Assembly (NCBI RefSeq): GCF_048773025.1
Contig: NC_133570.1
Coordinates: forward strand, 21,488,001 to 21,552,000
DNA length: 64,000 nucleotides
Direction: 5' to 3'
Source: Camelus bactrianus
Lineage: Eukaryota > Chordata > Mammalia > Artiodactyla > Camelidae
Made by a program: the position numbers and the translations under genes. Shown here piece by piece: positions 44,541-56,675 of the stretch. Numbering within the stretch: position 1 is the first letter of the stretch; each line of letters opens with the position of its first letter. A model generated the notes under the pieces. It made no database searches. It saw only the letters and a list, made by a program, of their open reading frames with translations, and had not been told where the DNA came from.

Positions 44541-46480
44541 TACTGTTTCTTTTTTCTTTTTTAAGTTATAATTTACATACACTAAAAAAACCAATTTTTA
44601 GAAACACTTTATGAGTATTTATAAATGCATATAGAGATGTAAGCGTCCCGACACCGCAGCAGCCAGCAGCTCAGTCATTCCCATACCTGCCCCAGGTGCC
44701 TTGGGGGGCGGCCCTTCCTCCAGCCCCGCCTCTGGGACTGCTGGTCTGCTGTCTGTCCCTACAGCTGGCTCCTGGTCAGAATGTCATAGAAATGCAATGA
44801 CACACGGCCGCCCTTTGGTTCTGGACTCTTTCATGCAGCGTAATGCACCTCAGATCCGTCTGTGGTGCTTTCGGTGCTAATCGTTCACTGCCTGCCCCTT
44901 ACTGAGTAGGTTCCACCGCATGGATGCACCACAGTTCCTTTATCCACCACCAGATGTAAAAGTAGGGTTGGATCGAGAGTCCACCCTTTGACAACTTCAC
45001 ATAAAGCCTTTATAACACTTGTTATAGGTGGTTTGTGGGCGTAAGTTTTCTTTTCACTCAGGGAAACTCCTGGGAATGGAATTGATGGCTCCTACGGCAG
45101 GTACAGGAGAACCTGTCTAAGACTCTGGCAAACTATTATCCAGTGTGGGCGCCCGACGTTGTGTTTTGTGCTCCTCAGTCACTGAGGAGAGTTCCCCTTG
45201 CTGCCCACCCCCTGAGCTCTGGGCGTGTTAGGTTTTTATCCAACTTGTTCTAGCGCAAACCACGTGGCATCGCATGTTTTTAATATTCACTTCTTAGTGA
45301 CTTAACGATGGCGACCATCTTTCAAGGGCTTATTTGTCACCTGCGTATCTTGTTGGTCAAGTGTTTGATCAAACCATTGCCCAGCGTTGAAGCTCAGAGT
45401 TTCCCAGGATTACGTGTACTCATTTGTGGGTGTGTGTGTGTTAAGTTCTGTGTGATATTATCACGTATGTAGTTTCAAATCTAGCACAGAGGTCAAGAAA
45501 CAACTCAGTTACGCAACATCAAGGCCCCTCGTGTTTTACCTTTATAACAACACCCATCTCCTTTCTCCCGTGCCTCCTCCCTGCCCCTAACCCCTGCAAC
45601 CACTGCCTAGTTCTTCATTTCTAATTTTGTTCAGAAGTTCCACAAAGAAATAAGAACTAGACTCATAGAGAATGAAGGCTTTTGGAATCGGCATCTTTCA
45701 CTCTGCATAACCCCCTGCAGATTCCTCAAAACTGCCATGTGCTCTAAGAGTCCCTTCCTTGTCCGGGCTGAATCCTGTTCCAATATTCAGGTACAACATC
45801 TGGGACCCAGCCTCCCTCTGCAGGACATCGGCTCAGTCTCCCTTGGGAGCTGTTGTATGGAAGTTACTCTCAACCGCCGTGCACAGGGCTCTCTGGGAAC
45901 ACTAGCTTTCACTTCTTGAACTAAAGTGACAGGAGAGCAGTTGCTGGATCATAGGGTCCCAACTGCAATTTAGGTTTTGAAGTTGCTTCCACTGTTTCCG
46001 AACGACTGGTCCAGTTCACATCCCACCCTGTTGTCCATCGCCCTGCAGAGCCCAGGCTGTCACTGTATTTCACTGTAGCCATGCTGATGGATGTGCAGGT
46101 GTCCCTCATGCTGCTGCACCGGCATTACCCTCACGTCAACTGAGTGATACCCATCTTTCCATGAGCTGTTTCCCGTCTCTGCATCCTCTTCCATGAAATA
46201 TTTGCTCTTGTCTTTTGCTCATTCTCTAAACAGACTGTGTCGGTTAATTCTTACTATTTGGTTTTGAGAGTTCGTTCCATACTCTAAACACTAGGTGTGT
46301 GTTTCTATATGTCTATTTCTTGTTTATTTTATCCTCCTTAAAAATATTTGCAAAGCAAAAGATTCTAATTTTGGTGAGATTCAACTTAGCAAACTTTCTT
46401 TTTACAAACTCTGCTTCCACTGTCATCAAAGGATTCCTCTATCACCCCACATCCTGGTGATATTCTTCTTCAGGATTTCT
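44541..46480 (-). mobile_element. Antisense old L1 tail, copy B (upstream of V11)
   Basis: Paralogue of 35,290-37,300 with the same landmarks (TTTAAGTTATAATTTACATA at 44,560; GGGAATGGAATTGATGGCTC at 45,072). The insertion therefore predates the duplication of this unit. Confidence 0.75.
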
Positions 46481-46879
46481 CTAAATGAGCCACCATGATG
46501 TAAATGATCCAAAATGTGCCACAGAAGAACAAGCCCGAATTCACTGCATCTGATGATGGAATTCTGGCCTCTCACAGCAGCCTGGTGACTGCTGTCCCCA
46601 CAGCACCTGCTGTGAGCACTGCCCAACCCCCTGCGATGTCCTCAGCACTAGACAGGATGACTCTGTCACCCAGGCCCAGAGGGGAAGCCCAGGTCCAGAC
46701 TGAGGTGTGCATGCGTGTGCTGGGGGCAGGGGGCAGAGATTCCTCACTCAGCACCAGAGACACTACTGGGACCAGGGCTCTGGCCTGGGAGTCTGGTCCT
46801 CACTGAAATCCTCTATTGAACCCAGCTGCTGTCTGCTCAGCAGGGAGCCTGTCACCAAGGCCACAGGGCCAGGAAGTAG

Positions 46880-46916
46880 ATTTGCATGAGGATGTCCCCG
46901 CTGAGGATAAGAGAGG
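46880..46916 (+). promoter_or_regulatory. V11 promoter: perfect octamer and TATA-like box
   Basis: ATTTGCAT 46880-46887 and GGATAAGAGA near 46905-46914. It is intact although the gene is broken. Confidence 0.9.
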
Positions 46917-46973
46917 CCCCGAGACCCCACCCCCAGCTGTGGGCTCAGAGGCAGACCTCAGGGCGCCTCCACC

Positions 46974-47460
46974 ATGGCCTGGAACCCCCTCCTGCTGACT
47001 CTCATCTCTCTCTGCACAGGTGCTGCCCCCAGGGCTCAGATCCCCGGGTATCCAGGGATCCGCCTGGCCCTGAAACTCAGCTCAGCATAGGGGATGCTGT
47101 GGTGTTCCTGGTCTCAGGGAATGAGACCCTGTTCCCCACCCTCACTCTCCTCTCCTCTCCTGCAGGTTCTGTGGCCTCTTCCACACTGACTCAGCCCTCC
47201 ATGGTGTCCGTGTCCTTGGGACAGACGGCCAGGATCACCTGCCAAGGAGGCAGCTTAGGAAGCTATGGTGCTTACTAGTACCAGCAGAAGCCAGGCCAGG
47301 CCCCTGTGCTGTTCATCTATGCTGATAACAGAAGGCCCTCAGGGATCCCTGAGTGGTTCTCTGGCTCCAGATCGGGGGGCACAGCCACCCTGACCATCAG
47401 CGGGGCCCAGGCCGAGGACAAGGCCGACTATTACTGTCAGAAAGCAGCAGTGCTAACACT
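46974..47460 (+). pseudogene. V11: IGLV3-like SSTLT segment, stop at the conserved Trp
   Basis: Leader exon 46974-47019 ([15 protein letters not shown]), intron 146 bp, V exon 47166-47460. Framework 1 is [16 protein letters not shown]. The invariant Trp codon after CDR1 is TAG (47276-47278, TGG to TAG). Framework 3 stays open to DYYC, but CDR3 is altered (QKAAVLTLK) and the heptamer is degenerate. The 3' flank is the V1/V13-type module, not the type expected for its subgroup. Confidence 0.93.
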
Positions 47461-47499
47461 CAAACTGACACCGGCAGATGGGGAAGTAGGACACAAATC
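47461..47499 (+). other. V11 degenerate recombination signal
   Basis: The heptamer position reads CAAACTG (47461-47467), having lost the critical CAC; spacer 23 bp; nonamer ACACAAATC 47491-47499. Probably not usable. Confidence 0.8.
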
Positions 47500-50400
47500 T
47501 ACATGCCTGGCCTGGGACTCACCCCAGCCCCCTCTGAGCAGTGGGAAGTCAGGTTGAAGCCCAGGCATCTTCTCAGGTCCTGGCTGTGCTCACCTAGGGC
47601 TTTGGTTTGTCCTGATGAAAAGGGAGAAGGTAGATGTTCTGGGCTTCAATGTCTGAGGTCTGATTGGAGAGAAAAGGAAAGGGTTAGGAGTCACGATGTG
47701 TGACAGTGGCCCCAGATGTGATCACATGTCCACGGGAGAGGTAGGCTGTAAGAGATGGCAGGGTTCTGGGGGAATCCCTCTCCTCCAGGGGGAACCCACT
47801 GAATGAGGCCTGGGATGAGGTCCTGTGCTTTCCTGGATGAAGAGTACCTCCTTTCTAGGGGCTGCCTGAGGCCCAGAGAGGGCTGAGCCCCGGCCCCCGA
47901 CCCCAGGGCCCTCCTCCCCTGAGATGTGGCAGAAACTGCAGAGACAGGGCAGACCCCACCTGGGCTCCTCCTGTGGACCTTCTCCTGGACCCACGGTCCT
48001 CCTGTTGGACCCTTGTCCAGAGCCCCCAAAACTACCATCTGATGGGTACAGACCTTCTGTTTAGGGAGAGAAAGCTCCACATATAGATGGTGACGGCGGC
48101 GCAACACTGTGAATGTGCTTTAGTGCCGCTGGGTGTAAAATCAAAAATGATCCTATTATGCAGGCTTCTCCAGAGACACACAGCCAGTAGGGTACAGAGA
48201 TGGATTAGGAGGAATTAGCCATCAAGGTTAGGGAGGCTAAGTCCCAAGAGGCACCGTCCACAGGTGGACCCCCGAGAGCCCGTGTGATTCTGTCCCAAGG
48301 CCTGAGATCCAGGGAGACCGATGAGTGCCTCTCATCCAGGGCAGGAGGGCCACGTCCCAGGGATCCCCATGGGAGGAGTGGGTTCTGCCTCCTCTGCCCT
48401 TTGCTCTTCCCAGGACCCCAGGGATGTGATGGAGCCCACCCACATGGGGAGGGCCGCCTGCTTCTCTGAGCCCCCGGGTCCAAAGGCTAATGTTCTCCTG
48501 GAGCACCCCCAACACCCCCCAAAATGAGTACCAGTGAGACCTACTTGCCCAGCCGAGTGGAAACACAAAGTGAACCATCGTGGTGGGTAGTGGCACATTG
48601 TGTGCAAGGATATTTTACCATATTTATTTAAATGTCTCAGTCTGAAAATAAAGTACAGGAATCAACTTTGAAGTCCTTTGACCAACAAAACAGGAGAAAG
48701 AACTGTGCAGTGATCACCATTCACCCTATCCTTGGACAAAACATAGGGGATTACTGGTGCCCGATACAGTCTCTCTCTCCATAGTCTCCGTATTTCAGAA
48801 CCAACATCCATGTGTCCAGTTCACAGCTGCCACATCTCCCCGGAAACCCAGAACGTCCATCACAGCTAACTAAAAGCGTTAGTGGATACGATCCTCAGGC
48901 TCCCCCCTCACATGTGGTTAGTACTTCTCTCCGGTCCAGCATTTATCAGCTAAAAGTCGTTATAACTCTGTGTTATAGAGCTTTTGCAAAAGGTCCACTG
49001 AAAGGAGTGTGCTTGCTGTGCCCAGTTGGACAATGTCTCTTTATTGTAAGAAACGCAATCGGGGACCCTTTATACTTGCATAGAAAAAACCCCAAGACAG
49101 TAATTACAGTCTTGCCATAAAATCAGAACTTTAATGAAGATGACACAAAGGTTAACTTTTTAAATGCTGGTCTTAATGTGCATTTGGTAAGTCTAGAGGC
49201 TTTATAGATGCCTGAAGACTCATCTGTCCCCAGGACATTGGCCGTGAGACATCTGTCACTCCCACCCACTTAGGACAGTGAGGACCAAGCAGTCCCGCCC
49301 AGCAGAGCCAGCAGGATCCAGGCCAGGCCCCTGCATGGCCAAACCAGCCTCCCACTCCCAGAGGTTCTCAGCTCTATCCTGGAACACAGCCCCGCTGACC
49401 TCCCCCAGCCAGGATGTCATGGAGACAGCAATGAGCCCTGGGGACCCAGTCCTGCCACCCAGCCTGGCCCTCACCACTCCTGTGTCCTGGTCAAGTACTG
49501 CCCCCAGAGGACCAGGGTCTGACCCCTGGCCTCCATCTTGGGCTCACCTCACTTTTCTCTCTTAATCTGGGGCTCCCTCTCTCTAGGCCTCAGTTTTACC
49601 TGCTCTTAAGCCTTTTTTTTTAAATTAAATTATAAAAAGGCCCCCAGGATATATTATTAACTACACAGATAAGTGACAAGGATCTCAGTGAGTCATGAGA
49701 TCCTGAAGTTTCCTGCCCTTCTTCTGCAGGAATCCTAGAAAGGGTTCAGCCATCGGTATGATTTCCAGATGGATTCCCAGTGGAATAAGCAGGAGATTCC
49801 CTGTCTCCTCAAAAAGGCAGATGATGCTGATCTAGACATTCACTCCCTAAGAGCTGTGAGAGGGGGGAGATGACATGAAAACCACAGGAACAGAGAAGAG
49901 GATGGTGATGAGGATGGACATGAGGATGAGGACGGTCATGAGGATGACAATTGTGCACAAATGAACTCAAATACCAGAAGCAGCATCACTACAACTGCCC
50001 TCCTGGGATGGGGATAGGATCCATCTTGGTTCCTAAACACAAGGAGACCTGGGTCCCCAGGGTGTCACACACGCTGCTATGGACACTGACACACTTTGCA
50101 GACAAGCTGCAGTTCATCTTGCATCCTCCACCCTAATAACAAAACCAAAGTGTTGGGAAAGGCATTTCCATCCCAAGGTAAGATTATGGGAACCTCACCT
50201 GCAGCCCGTAGGCAACCTCTCTGTGCTGGGCGGGGCAGGACTGGGGTCACGGCTGGCTCAGAGGCAGGGCTGGAATCCCTGCTCCACACCCTCTTAGGTG
50301 ACATGTCTTTGGGTTGACCTGCAGGAAGGGAGCAACTTTTCCGGCTCTCGTCCTCCAGCAGGAGGAACCAGAGGCAGCAGGAGCATCAGAACTGAGGCTG

Positions 50401-50821
50401 GGGCTGCCCAAGTGGAGTCTCAGAGGGAATCAGCCCTGGGGGTCCACAGGGTCCTGAGGGTCAGGCCTGGCAGGGAGTCAGGACTGACCACCCATCCGCT
50501 GACAGCACAGGGACCATGTTGGAGAGTCACATGCACGGTGCCCACCAGGACACTGAGGGGACAGGGCACAAATGTGTGCCTCCCCTCTCACCAGGATCCT
50601 GAAAGGCTCACAAGCCCACTGAGCCAACCCAGCAGACTCCACAGGCTGGGATGTTTGGGACTGTGGTCATATTGTCAGACACAGGAAGGGCATTGTGACC
50701 ACGGCCCCTGGAGACCAGGTCTGATTTTTGGACATGACAAGCCAGGGAGGACGCTTAGTGAGTTGCCCTGGCTGAAGGACTGGTGATTCCCATCCCAGTG
50801 AGGAGCCCCAGGGAGGGGTAA
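47500..50821. repeat. Duplicated spacer module, copy B (between V11 and V12)
   Basis: Paralogue of 896-4,147 and 56,715-60,035, with a short GAT-rich array at 49,897-49,950 and a degraded CTCF-like site at 50,355 (CCAGCAGGAGGAACC). No gene seen. Confidence 0.85.
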
Positions 50822-50870
50822 ATTTGCATAAACCCAACCCTCCTGCCCCAAAGCTCTGAGGGAATAAGAG
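50822..50870 (+). promoter_or_regulatory. V12 promoter: perfect octamer and TATA-like box
   Basis: ATTTGCAT 50822-50829 and GGAATAAGAG 50861-50870. Confidence 0.92.
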
Positions 50871-50931
50871 GGACCTTGAGGAGCCCTGCCCTGCTGCAGG
50901 GTATCAGAGCAGAGCTCAAGGTGCCTCCACC

Positions 50932-51427
50932 ATGGCCTGGAACCCTCTCCTGCTCCCCCTCCTCTCTCTCTGCACAGGTGCTGCCCCCAGGGCTCAGACC
51001 CCAGGGTACCCAGGGATCAGCCTGGCCCTGAACAACTGCTCAGCACAGGGGATGCTGTGGGGTGCGTGGTCCTAGAGAATTAGACCCTCATACCCACCCT
51101 CATTCTCCTCTCCTCTCCTCTCCTGCAGGTTATGTGGCCTCTTCTGCACTGACTCAGCCCTCCGCGGTGTCTGTGTCCTTGGGACAGACGGCCAGGATCA
51201 CTTGCCAAGGAGGCAACTTTGGAAAATATTATGCTCACTGGTACCAGCAGAAGCCAGGCCAGGCCCCTGTGCTGGTCATCTACAAAGATAGTGAACGGCC
51301 CTCGGGGATCCCTGAGCGGTTCTCTGGCTCCAGCTCTGGGGACACAGCCACCCTGACCATCAGCGGGGCCCAGGCCGAGGACGAGGCCGACTATTACTGT
51401 CACTCAGCAGAGAGTAGTGCTGATGCT
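50932..51427 (+). CDS. V12: IGLV3-like lambda variable segment, SSALT subgroup, open
   Basis: Leader exon 50932-50977 ([15 protein letters not shown]), intron 50978-51128 (151 bp, longer by one CTCCT-type step in the pyrimidine tract), V exon 51129-51427. The mature product begins [38 protein letters not shown]2 KDSERPS, the same as V9; DEADYYC; CDR3 start HSAESSADA, close to V2. All conserved residues, promoter and signal are intact. Confidence 0.94.
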
Positions 51428-51466
51428 CACAGTGACACAGGCAGATGGGGAAGTGGGGCACAAACC
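51428..51466 (+). other. V12 recombination signal (23-bp spacer)
   Basis: Heptamer CACAGTG 51428-51434, 23-bp spacer, nonamer GCACAAACC 51458-51466. Confidence 0.94.
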
Positions 51467-53827
51467 CCTCCATCTGTGTCACCCTCTCCTCCAGCCCCAG
51501 GAGGCCTGTGGACAAGGCAGTGACAGGTCTGGCCCGGTTCCCCCAGATCTGAGCTCCCAGGCTGCCCTCCCCCTACCCTCCAGGCAGCTCTGCACACGGT
51601 GGATCAGGGGTGGATTTCTGCCTGGCAGGATGGGGCTGTCATGGTGTCTTTGTGCCTAAGGCATGTGTGCCAGGTGGAGGGCCTGGGTGGAGACAGACAG
51701 AGGGACGTCCAGGGAGGCAGGAGGACCCTACATCACAAGGGACTGTTAGCTCTCAGTGAAATGGGATTATTGTCATGTCTCTGAGTGGAAGCATTTCCCC
51801 TTCAGACCTAAGACTCTAAACCAGCAGGATGGAGGTCAGGGGACTGGGAGCAAATGTCCTCAGCAGGTCCCTAGGGATGATAATAGGTGGAGCCCTCCCA
51901 CCCCCTCACCTTGAATCCTGGCCCCGTGAATCCTGGGGATGGAAGGAGCATCATATATTGTGCACAGATTTAGAGCATATCTCATACCTGGAGGGCATTA
52001 CCCACCCCCACACGGTGTTTGCACTTGGCTGGCAGAGTGACCGGCTCTTCCATCGGCTGTTGTTCCATCACTAAGGCAGCAGCCTCGGGATGTTGGGGAA
52101 AGAGGTGGGACTGGTGAAGCCAGTGAGCCTGGGCCCACGGCAGCCCCTCTTCTGATGTGGAATGAGCTCACGGTCCGAAGCCCCGTGAGGAAACACAGAA
52201 TTCTATGAGTCCGGGGAGAACAGCTGGGGCAGAAGCACTGCAGTCAGAGAGGGCGACTCCCAGTCTGCGGGAAAGATCTGTCAGTAAGAGCAGGGCTCCC
52301 CCTTCCACGCTGGAAGAGGTCTGATGTCATCCACTCACCACCGAGTCTCTGGCAGATTCCTGAGGGAAGGGTGTCCTACGGGAGCCGTGCTGGTCTCTGC
52401 TGTTGGCAGGCTGGTGACAGAAGTGGCCGTGGGCAAGTCGGCTGTAGACACTGGAGCCATCCTTTCTAGCCCGTGGCTGATCCTCCCCTTCCCATGAGGG
52501 TGCCGGGTCATGACGCCCACCCAGCAATGGGTGGAGAGGGAGGTGGACTGCTGTCCACAGAGCGGGCCCTCCTGTCCACCTGGTTATTATCACCACTTCC
52601 TTTTGAGGACATGTTACTAAACATTTTCATGGGACACAAAGAAAATCTCCAGGTCCCTGTGTGAGGGTTCTACTCATATCTTTTCCATGTGTTCCTGCCA
52701 TGTCTTTAATGGTCCAGCAAAACTTTGAGTCTCAGCCCATAAACTAGAACACAGCCTCATCCACCCACCTCTGTGTCCAGGCTAATGGACCATGTTCCCT
52801 GCTCCAGTGGTCACTCATCAATCTAGGAGAATTCTTCTCCACTGCTGTCCTTCAGGGATGTCCCCAATGTTGGCAGAAGTAACAAGATGGCAAACTCTCA
52901 GGGGTGTCTTCATATTACCTGGAAACCTCTCCAAACCAGCCCCAAGGGTTTTCCTCTGCGACACTGGTCATAGGCATCTCCCCACGAGGCAGAGGTGGGG
53001 GTTCCTGGAGAACAGACATTGCAGCAGGACTTGGGCTCAGGGGTGTTTGAGCCACTTCCTCAGGCAGCTCCCCGGGGCTTCAGGACCTGAGGGGGGCCTG
53101 ACCTCATAGCAACCTCTTTACCTGAGGACAGAGAGCTACTGCGCACGCCCACCCATGACCCAGCTGCTCAGGACTTGCCCTGTCCCCGCAGGTGGCTCTG
53201 GTCCCAGGGGACATAGGGGCTAACAGTCACCATACAGCCTCCACTGGGGCTCAGTAGCTGCAAATTCTTTCTCAAATGGAGCTCTGTTGCCACAGATGAG
53301 TGACAACTGCTAGGCCTCCCCTCTCTTTCAGTTCCAGGGACAAAAGCAACAATGGCCAGCACCAATGGTCTCTGTCAAATGATCCCATTATTCCACTGGT
53401 CCCCCAGGACTCTGTGGGCCACGACCAGCTCCACATTGGTGGTAAAACAGAACTGCTTGTCTCCTGCCAAACCAAGGATCCCGTCACACACAGTCTTGGT
53501 ACCAGTGGCAGCACTGGGGTAAAGGTCAGTCCTGGAAGAGAGAGACCTGAGGATAGCCACCATCTGGCTTTCAGGTGAACAGAGAAGATGAGACACGGGT
53601 AGAAGGTTGGGGGGACTCTGCTCTGTCCCAGAACCAGGAGCGTCCCCTAGGCTGCCCCACCGTCTAGATGGAAACTCGAAGGCTGGGGCTGTGTCTTGTC
53701 CAAACTGATCTTCAAGAAGGATTATCAGCCAGAACAAAGTGGATCTGAAAGAACTTTGGGTGGGTGGGTGTGGTCCTGTCTCTGACTTTGGAGCAGTAGC
53801 CACCTCTGCCCTTGTTTGGCTTTGGAC

Positions 53828-54434
53828 TGTGGGAACCCATGATTGGGTTAACAAATTGCAATAGACCCCACCCACTTGTCATCTTTAAGAGGAACAAATT
53901 TGCTTAGTAACTGCTTTGCTAGCAGGCGCCTGTGCACCCACACTGCTGTCTCCTTGCCATAAAAAGCAAACACAATGCCTTGCTTGCATAGTGAGGTTTT
54001 ATATAGCACTCTGCTCGTTGAAAAGCGATGACCCAGGTCCTCAACTATAAACGCTGGGCATGCTTCCTGCTGTTTAGTTAGTCTATTATCCCCAAGACAA
54101 GAACTGGCAGGTCTGGTGGTCTGCTTTGTAAGTAGCATCTTATATCTAAAGAATTTACTTTGTTCCGCTCTCCCCATGACTTCCCTAAAGATAAACTAAG
54201 CCTTTGTACTCATTGTGGATTCTACAAACTCTATCCCATCCTGTCTTTCCCTAAGTACCTGCATTGCATCACACAACCGTCAGTGATTTTTTCTTTGATG
54301 GTACACAATAAATGTGAGGGCATTTGAGAGGCTCGTGAACTAGGTCGCCCACTCCCTCTCACAATCTTGACTATCCACAGAGTCTCAAGTAATTCATTCC
54401 ATCTCGGTGGGACTTCTCCTGGACATAAGCCATG
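53828..54434 (+). mobile_element. Solo LTR of an endogenous retrovirus, possibly ERVK/class II (fossil)
   Basis: A 607-bp insertion relative to copy A of the module (site near 31,807). It is flanked by the 6-bp direct repeat TTGGAC (53,822-53,827 and 54,435-54,440), begins TGTGGGAACC, and has TTTATATA near 53,998 and AATAAA at 54,307-54,312. No internal genes are present, so it is a solo LTR. The 6-bp target duplication suggests class II; the family is otherwise unproven. It is younger than the module duplication unless copy A lost it. Confidence 0.8.
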
Positions 54435-54771
54435 TTGGACCATCAGCCAGCACTACAAAGAGTCAGCCCCTGAGTCCTGTATCCCCTAAGGCCAAGCCCA
54501 GAACCACACACATGACCTCTCATGACCCCACAGATCTGCACAGTGATGGTTCTGGGGTCCAGCCGTCTCCCTCTGAAAATAAGCCTGCTCATATTTTCAT
54601 AGTGAGTTGGAGTCCCTCGTGCCTGGTCTGAGGCAGGCAGGGGCCGTGCAGAAAGGAGCATGTCCTCCTCCGAGGCCTGCCATCCCTGCTGGGGGAGTCA
54701 CACCTGAGCAGTGGTTCTGAATCTGCACCTGGACAGAGGATGACCTGAGCCTCCAACAATGTGTGTAATAG

Positions 54772-54786
54772 CCACCAGGGGGCAGC
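54772..54786 (+). promoter_or_regulatory. CTCF-core-like motif upstream of V13
   Basis: CCACCAGGGGGCAGC, a full core match on the gene strand, about 1.17 kb upstream of the V13 leader; paralogue of the site at 32,145. Confidence 0.65.
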
Positions 54787-55820
54787 AGAGTCACACGGCA
54801 AATTCACCTGGAGAGGGCATGTCCTGTGCATCAGGGGACCCACATGCAGGAGGGTATGTAGCCAACACCTCACACTCGAGGACAGGTGTCCTTCTACAGT
54901 GTCACCTTCACTCTCAAATACAATTTCTGGCTCCGAGTGTCCCAGTCCTGCTCCTGCAGAAGGTACCTATTTCCTGGCCCCACCCCCACGTCCACCCCAT
55001 GCATACCCTGCTGAAAAGCCATCACTGTCCACAAACGCCCGTCCTCCTAGTGATCACAAGTCCCTTCCCTCCCAAGCGCTTGGAGCCCCGGTCTTCCAGA
55101 CACAGCTGCTCCTGCTCCCTGGGAGCTTCCCCATGGTCCCCCACCTGTCCTTCCACTCACCCCTCACAGAGAAGAGGGAGGGGACCAGATTTCCCCACTT
55201 CCCGATTCCCTGGGCCTGACACACAGCAGTCACTCAACAAACTCTTCCGGACTCACATCATAATTATGTTTATGACAATTATTTTCCGCAGCAAAGGAAG
55301 GCATATTAATTATGGTAAACATTCCCTGGCAGAGCTATTAAACCCTGAGCCCCCTCTCAGTCCCCTACAGAGCAAACAGTAGTTTCAGCACCTGGTCAGT
55401 TCCTGACCCGGATGCAAAATGGGGACACTGAGGACAGCATGCAGCCTACCCCAGCAGCTCACAGCCAAGGGCAGACACAGACCACGACGGCTCTGGCACA
55501 TGCCATGTGCTTTGTCAAAGCATGAATTTTACTCCCTCTCAAGCCCAGGAGCTGTGATCAGGGGTAGGACCCTGCACCTGTCAGCCTCACAGTGTCACCT
55601 ACAGATGGGTTGAAATAGAACAGATTCATCTCTGGACTCTCAGTGGCCGTGCAATCCAGGAGTGAGGCCAAGACACAGCATAGGGTGGACATGGCCCCAG
55701 ACTCTGGGACCAGCAGGCAGAGGAGGAGCCCCTGGGCTGAGGGCACAGTCTCAGGGCCTGTCCCTCCCTCTCTGGGTGCCTGGGGGCTGAGCCCTTCTCT
55801 GAAATCACAGAGACCATCAG

Positions 55821-55834
55821 GCTGCCCCCTGGAT
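55821..55834 (-). promoter_or_regulatory. Reverse-oriented CTCF-like core near the V13 promoter
   Basis: GCTGCCCCCTGGAT, the minus-strand partner of the upstream motif, 9 bp before the octamer; also present before V8 and, truncated by the window edge, before V1. Confidence 0.4.
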
Positions 55835-55842
55835 GATGGCTG

Positions 55843-55888
55843 GTTTGCATACCCAGCAGCTCTCTCTCCAGCAAGGGGATAAGAGAGG
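55843..55888 (+). promoter_or_regulatory. V13 promoter: near-perfect octamer and TATA-like box
   Basis: GTTTGCAT 55843-55850 (one mismatch) and GGGATAAGAGA near 55876-55886. It is the best-preserved octamer of the SYELT group. Confidence 0.85.
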
Positions 55889-55946
55889 CCTGGGGGGAAA
55901 CCTGCCCAGCCTCGCCCTCGGGGAGCAGAATCGGGGCACCTCCACC

Positions 55947-56675
55947 ATGGCCTAGATGCCTCTACTCCTCAGCCTGCTGGCTCACTGGACAAGTGCTGCC
56001 CCCAGGATCACATCCACACTCGCCCAGGCCTGGGGTCAAGCCTGGCTCTGACTGAGCTCAGAAGGGTGTTGCAGGTGGGGGCAGGAGGCTGGTGGTCCTG
56101 CTGCAGGATGAGGGGCTGGAAGGGATGACATCCCACACTGTGATCAGCGCTGTGTGTGCCCTGAGGGGCTGCACCTGCCAGAGGAAGGGGGCAGGTTTCT
56201 CATTTGTACAGAGGCTCCATCCACCAGCCAAGCCCATGGGTCACTGGGGGTGAGACTGATGGTAGGGGCATCTGGGTTCCAAGAGAATCCCTGGGGATTA
56301 ATGCAGGTCAGCTGCTGGGGTCCCCTAGGAAAAGTTCCTTCATTTTTCCAGCCCAGGTATCCTTTCTCTCCTGCAGGCTCTGTGGCCTCCTATGAACTGA
56401 CATAATCACCCTCAGTGTCAGTGAACCTGGGACAGATGGCCAAGATCACTTGTGGAGGGGACAACATTGGCAGAAAAGTGCTCCCTGGTGCCAGCAGAAG
56501 CCAGGCCAGGCCCCTGTGCTCGTCATCTGTGGTGATAACAGCAGGCCCTCAGGGATCCCGGAATGGTTCTCTGGCTCCAACTCAAAGAACACTGCCACCC
56601 TGACCATCAGCGGGGCCCAGGCAAAGGACGAGGCCGACTTCTACTGTCAGGTGTGGGACCGCAGTAGTCCTAATG
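55947..56675 (+). pseudogene. V13: IGLV3-like SYELT segment with several lesions
   Basis: Leader exon 55947-55992 has TAG at codon 3 (55953-55955, Trp codon) and its last base before the donor is A rather than G. Intron 384 bp, V exon 56377-56675. TAA (56403-56405) replaces Gln of SYELTQ. A one-base loss in CDR1 (GGCAGAAAAGTG against GGAAGTAAAAGTG in V1) shifts the frame, and the Tyr after the conserved Trp is Cys (TGG TGC). Two bases are missing at the heptamer. CDR3 would start [10 protein letters not shown], as in V1. Confidence 0.93.

Larger units (their letters stand above)
51467..55820. repeat. Duplicated spacer module between V12 and V13, copy B
   Basis: Paralogue of 29,467-33,199. 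The main difference is the LTR at 53,828-54,434, which copy A lacks. No gene seen. Confidence 0.88.

Noticed and set aside
28679-46735. GGGGGCAGGGGGCAGCA near V7, V9 and V11 as CTCF sites
   Set aside because: The core is partial and embedded in a G-rich run; the 5' half of the motif does not fit well, so they were left out of the list.
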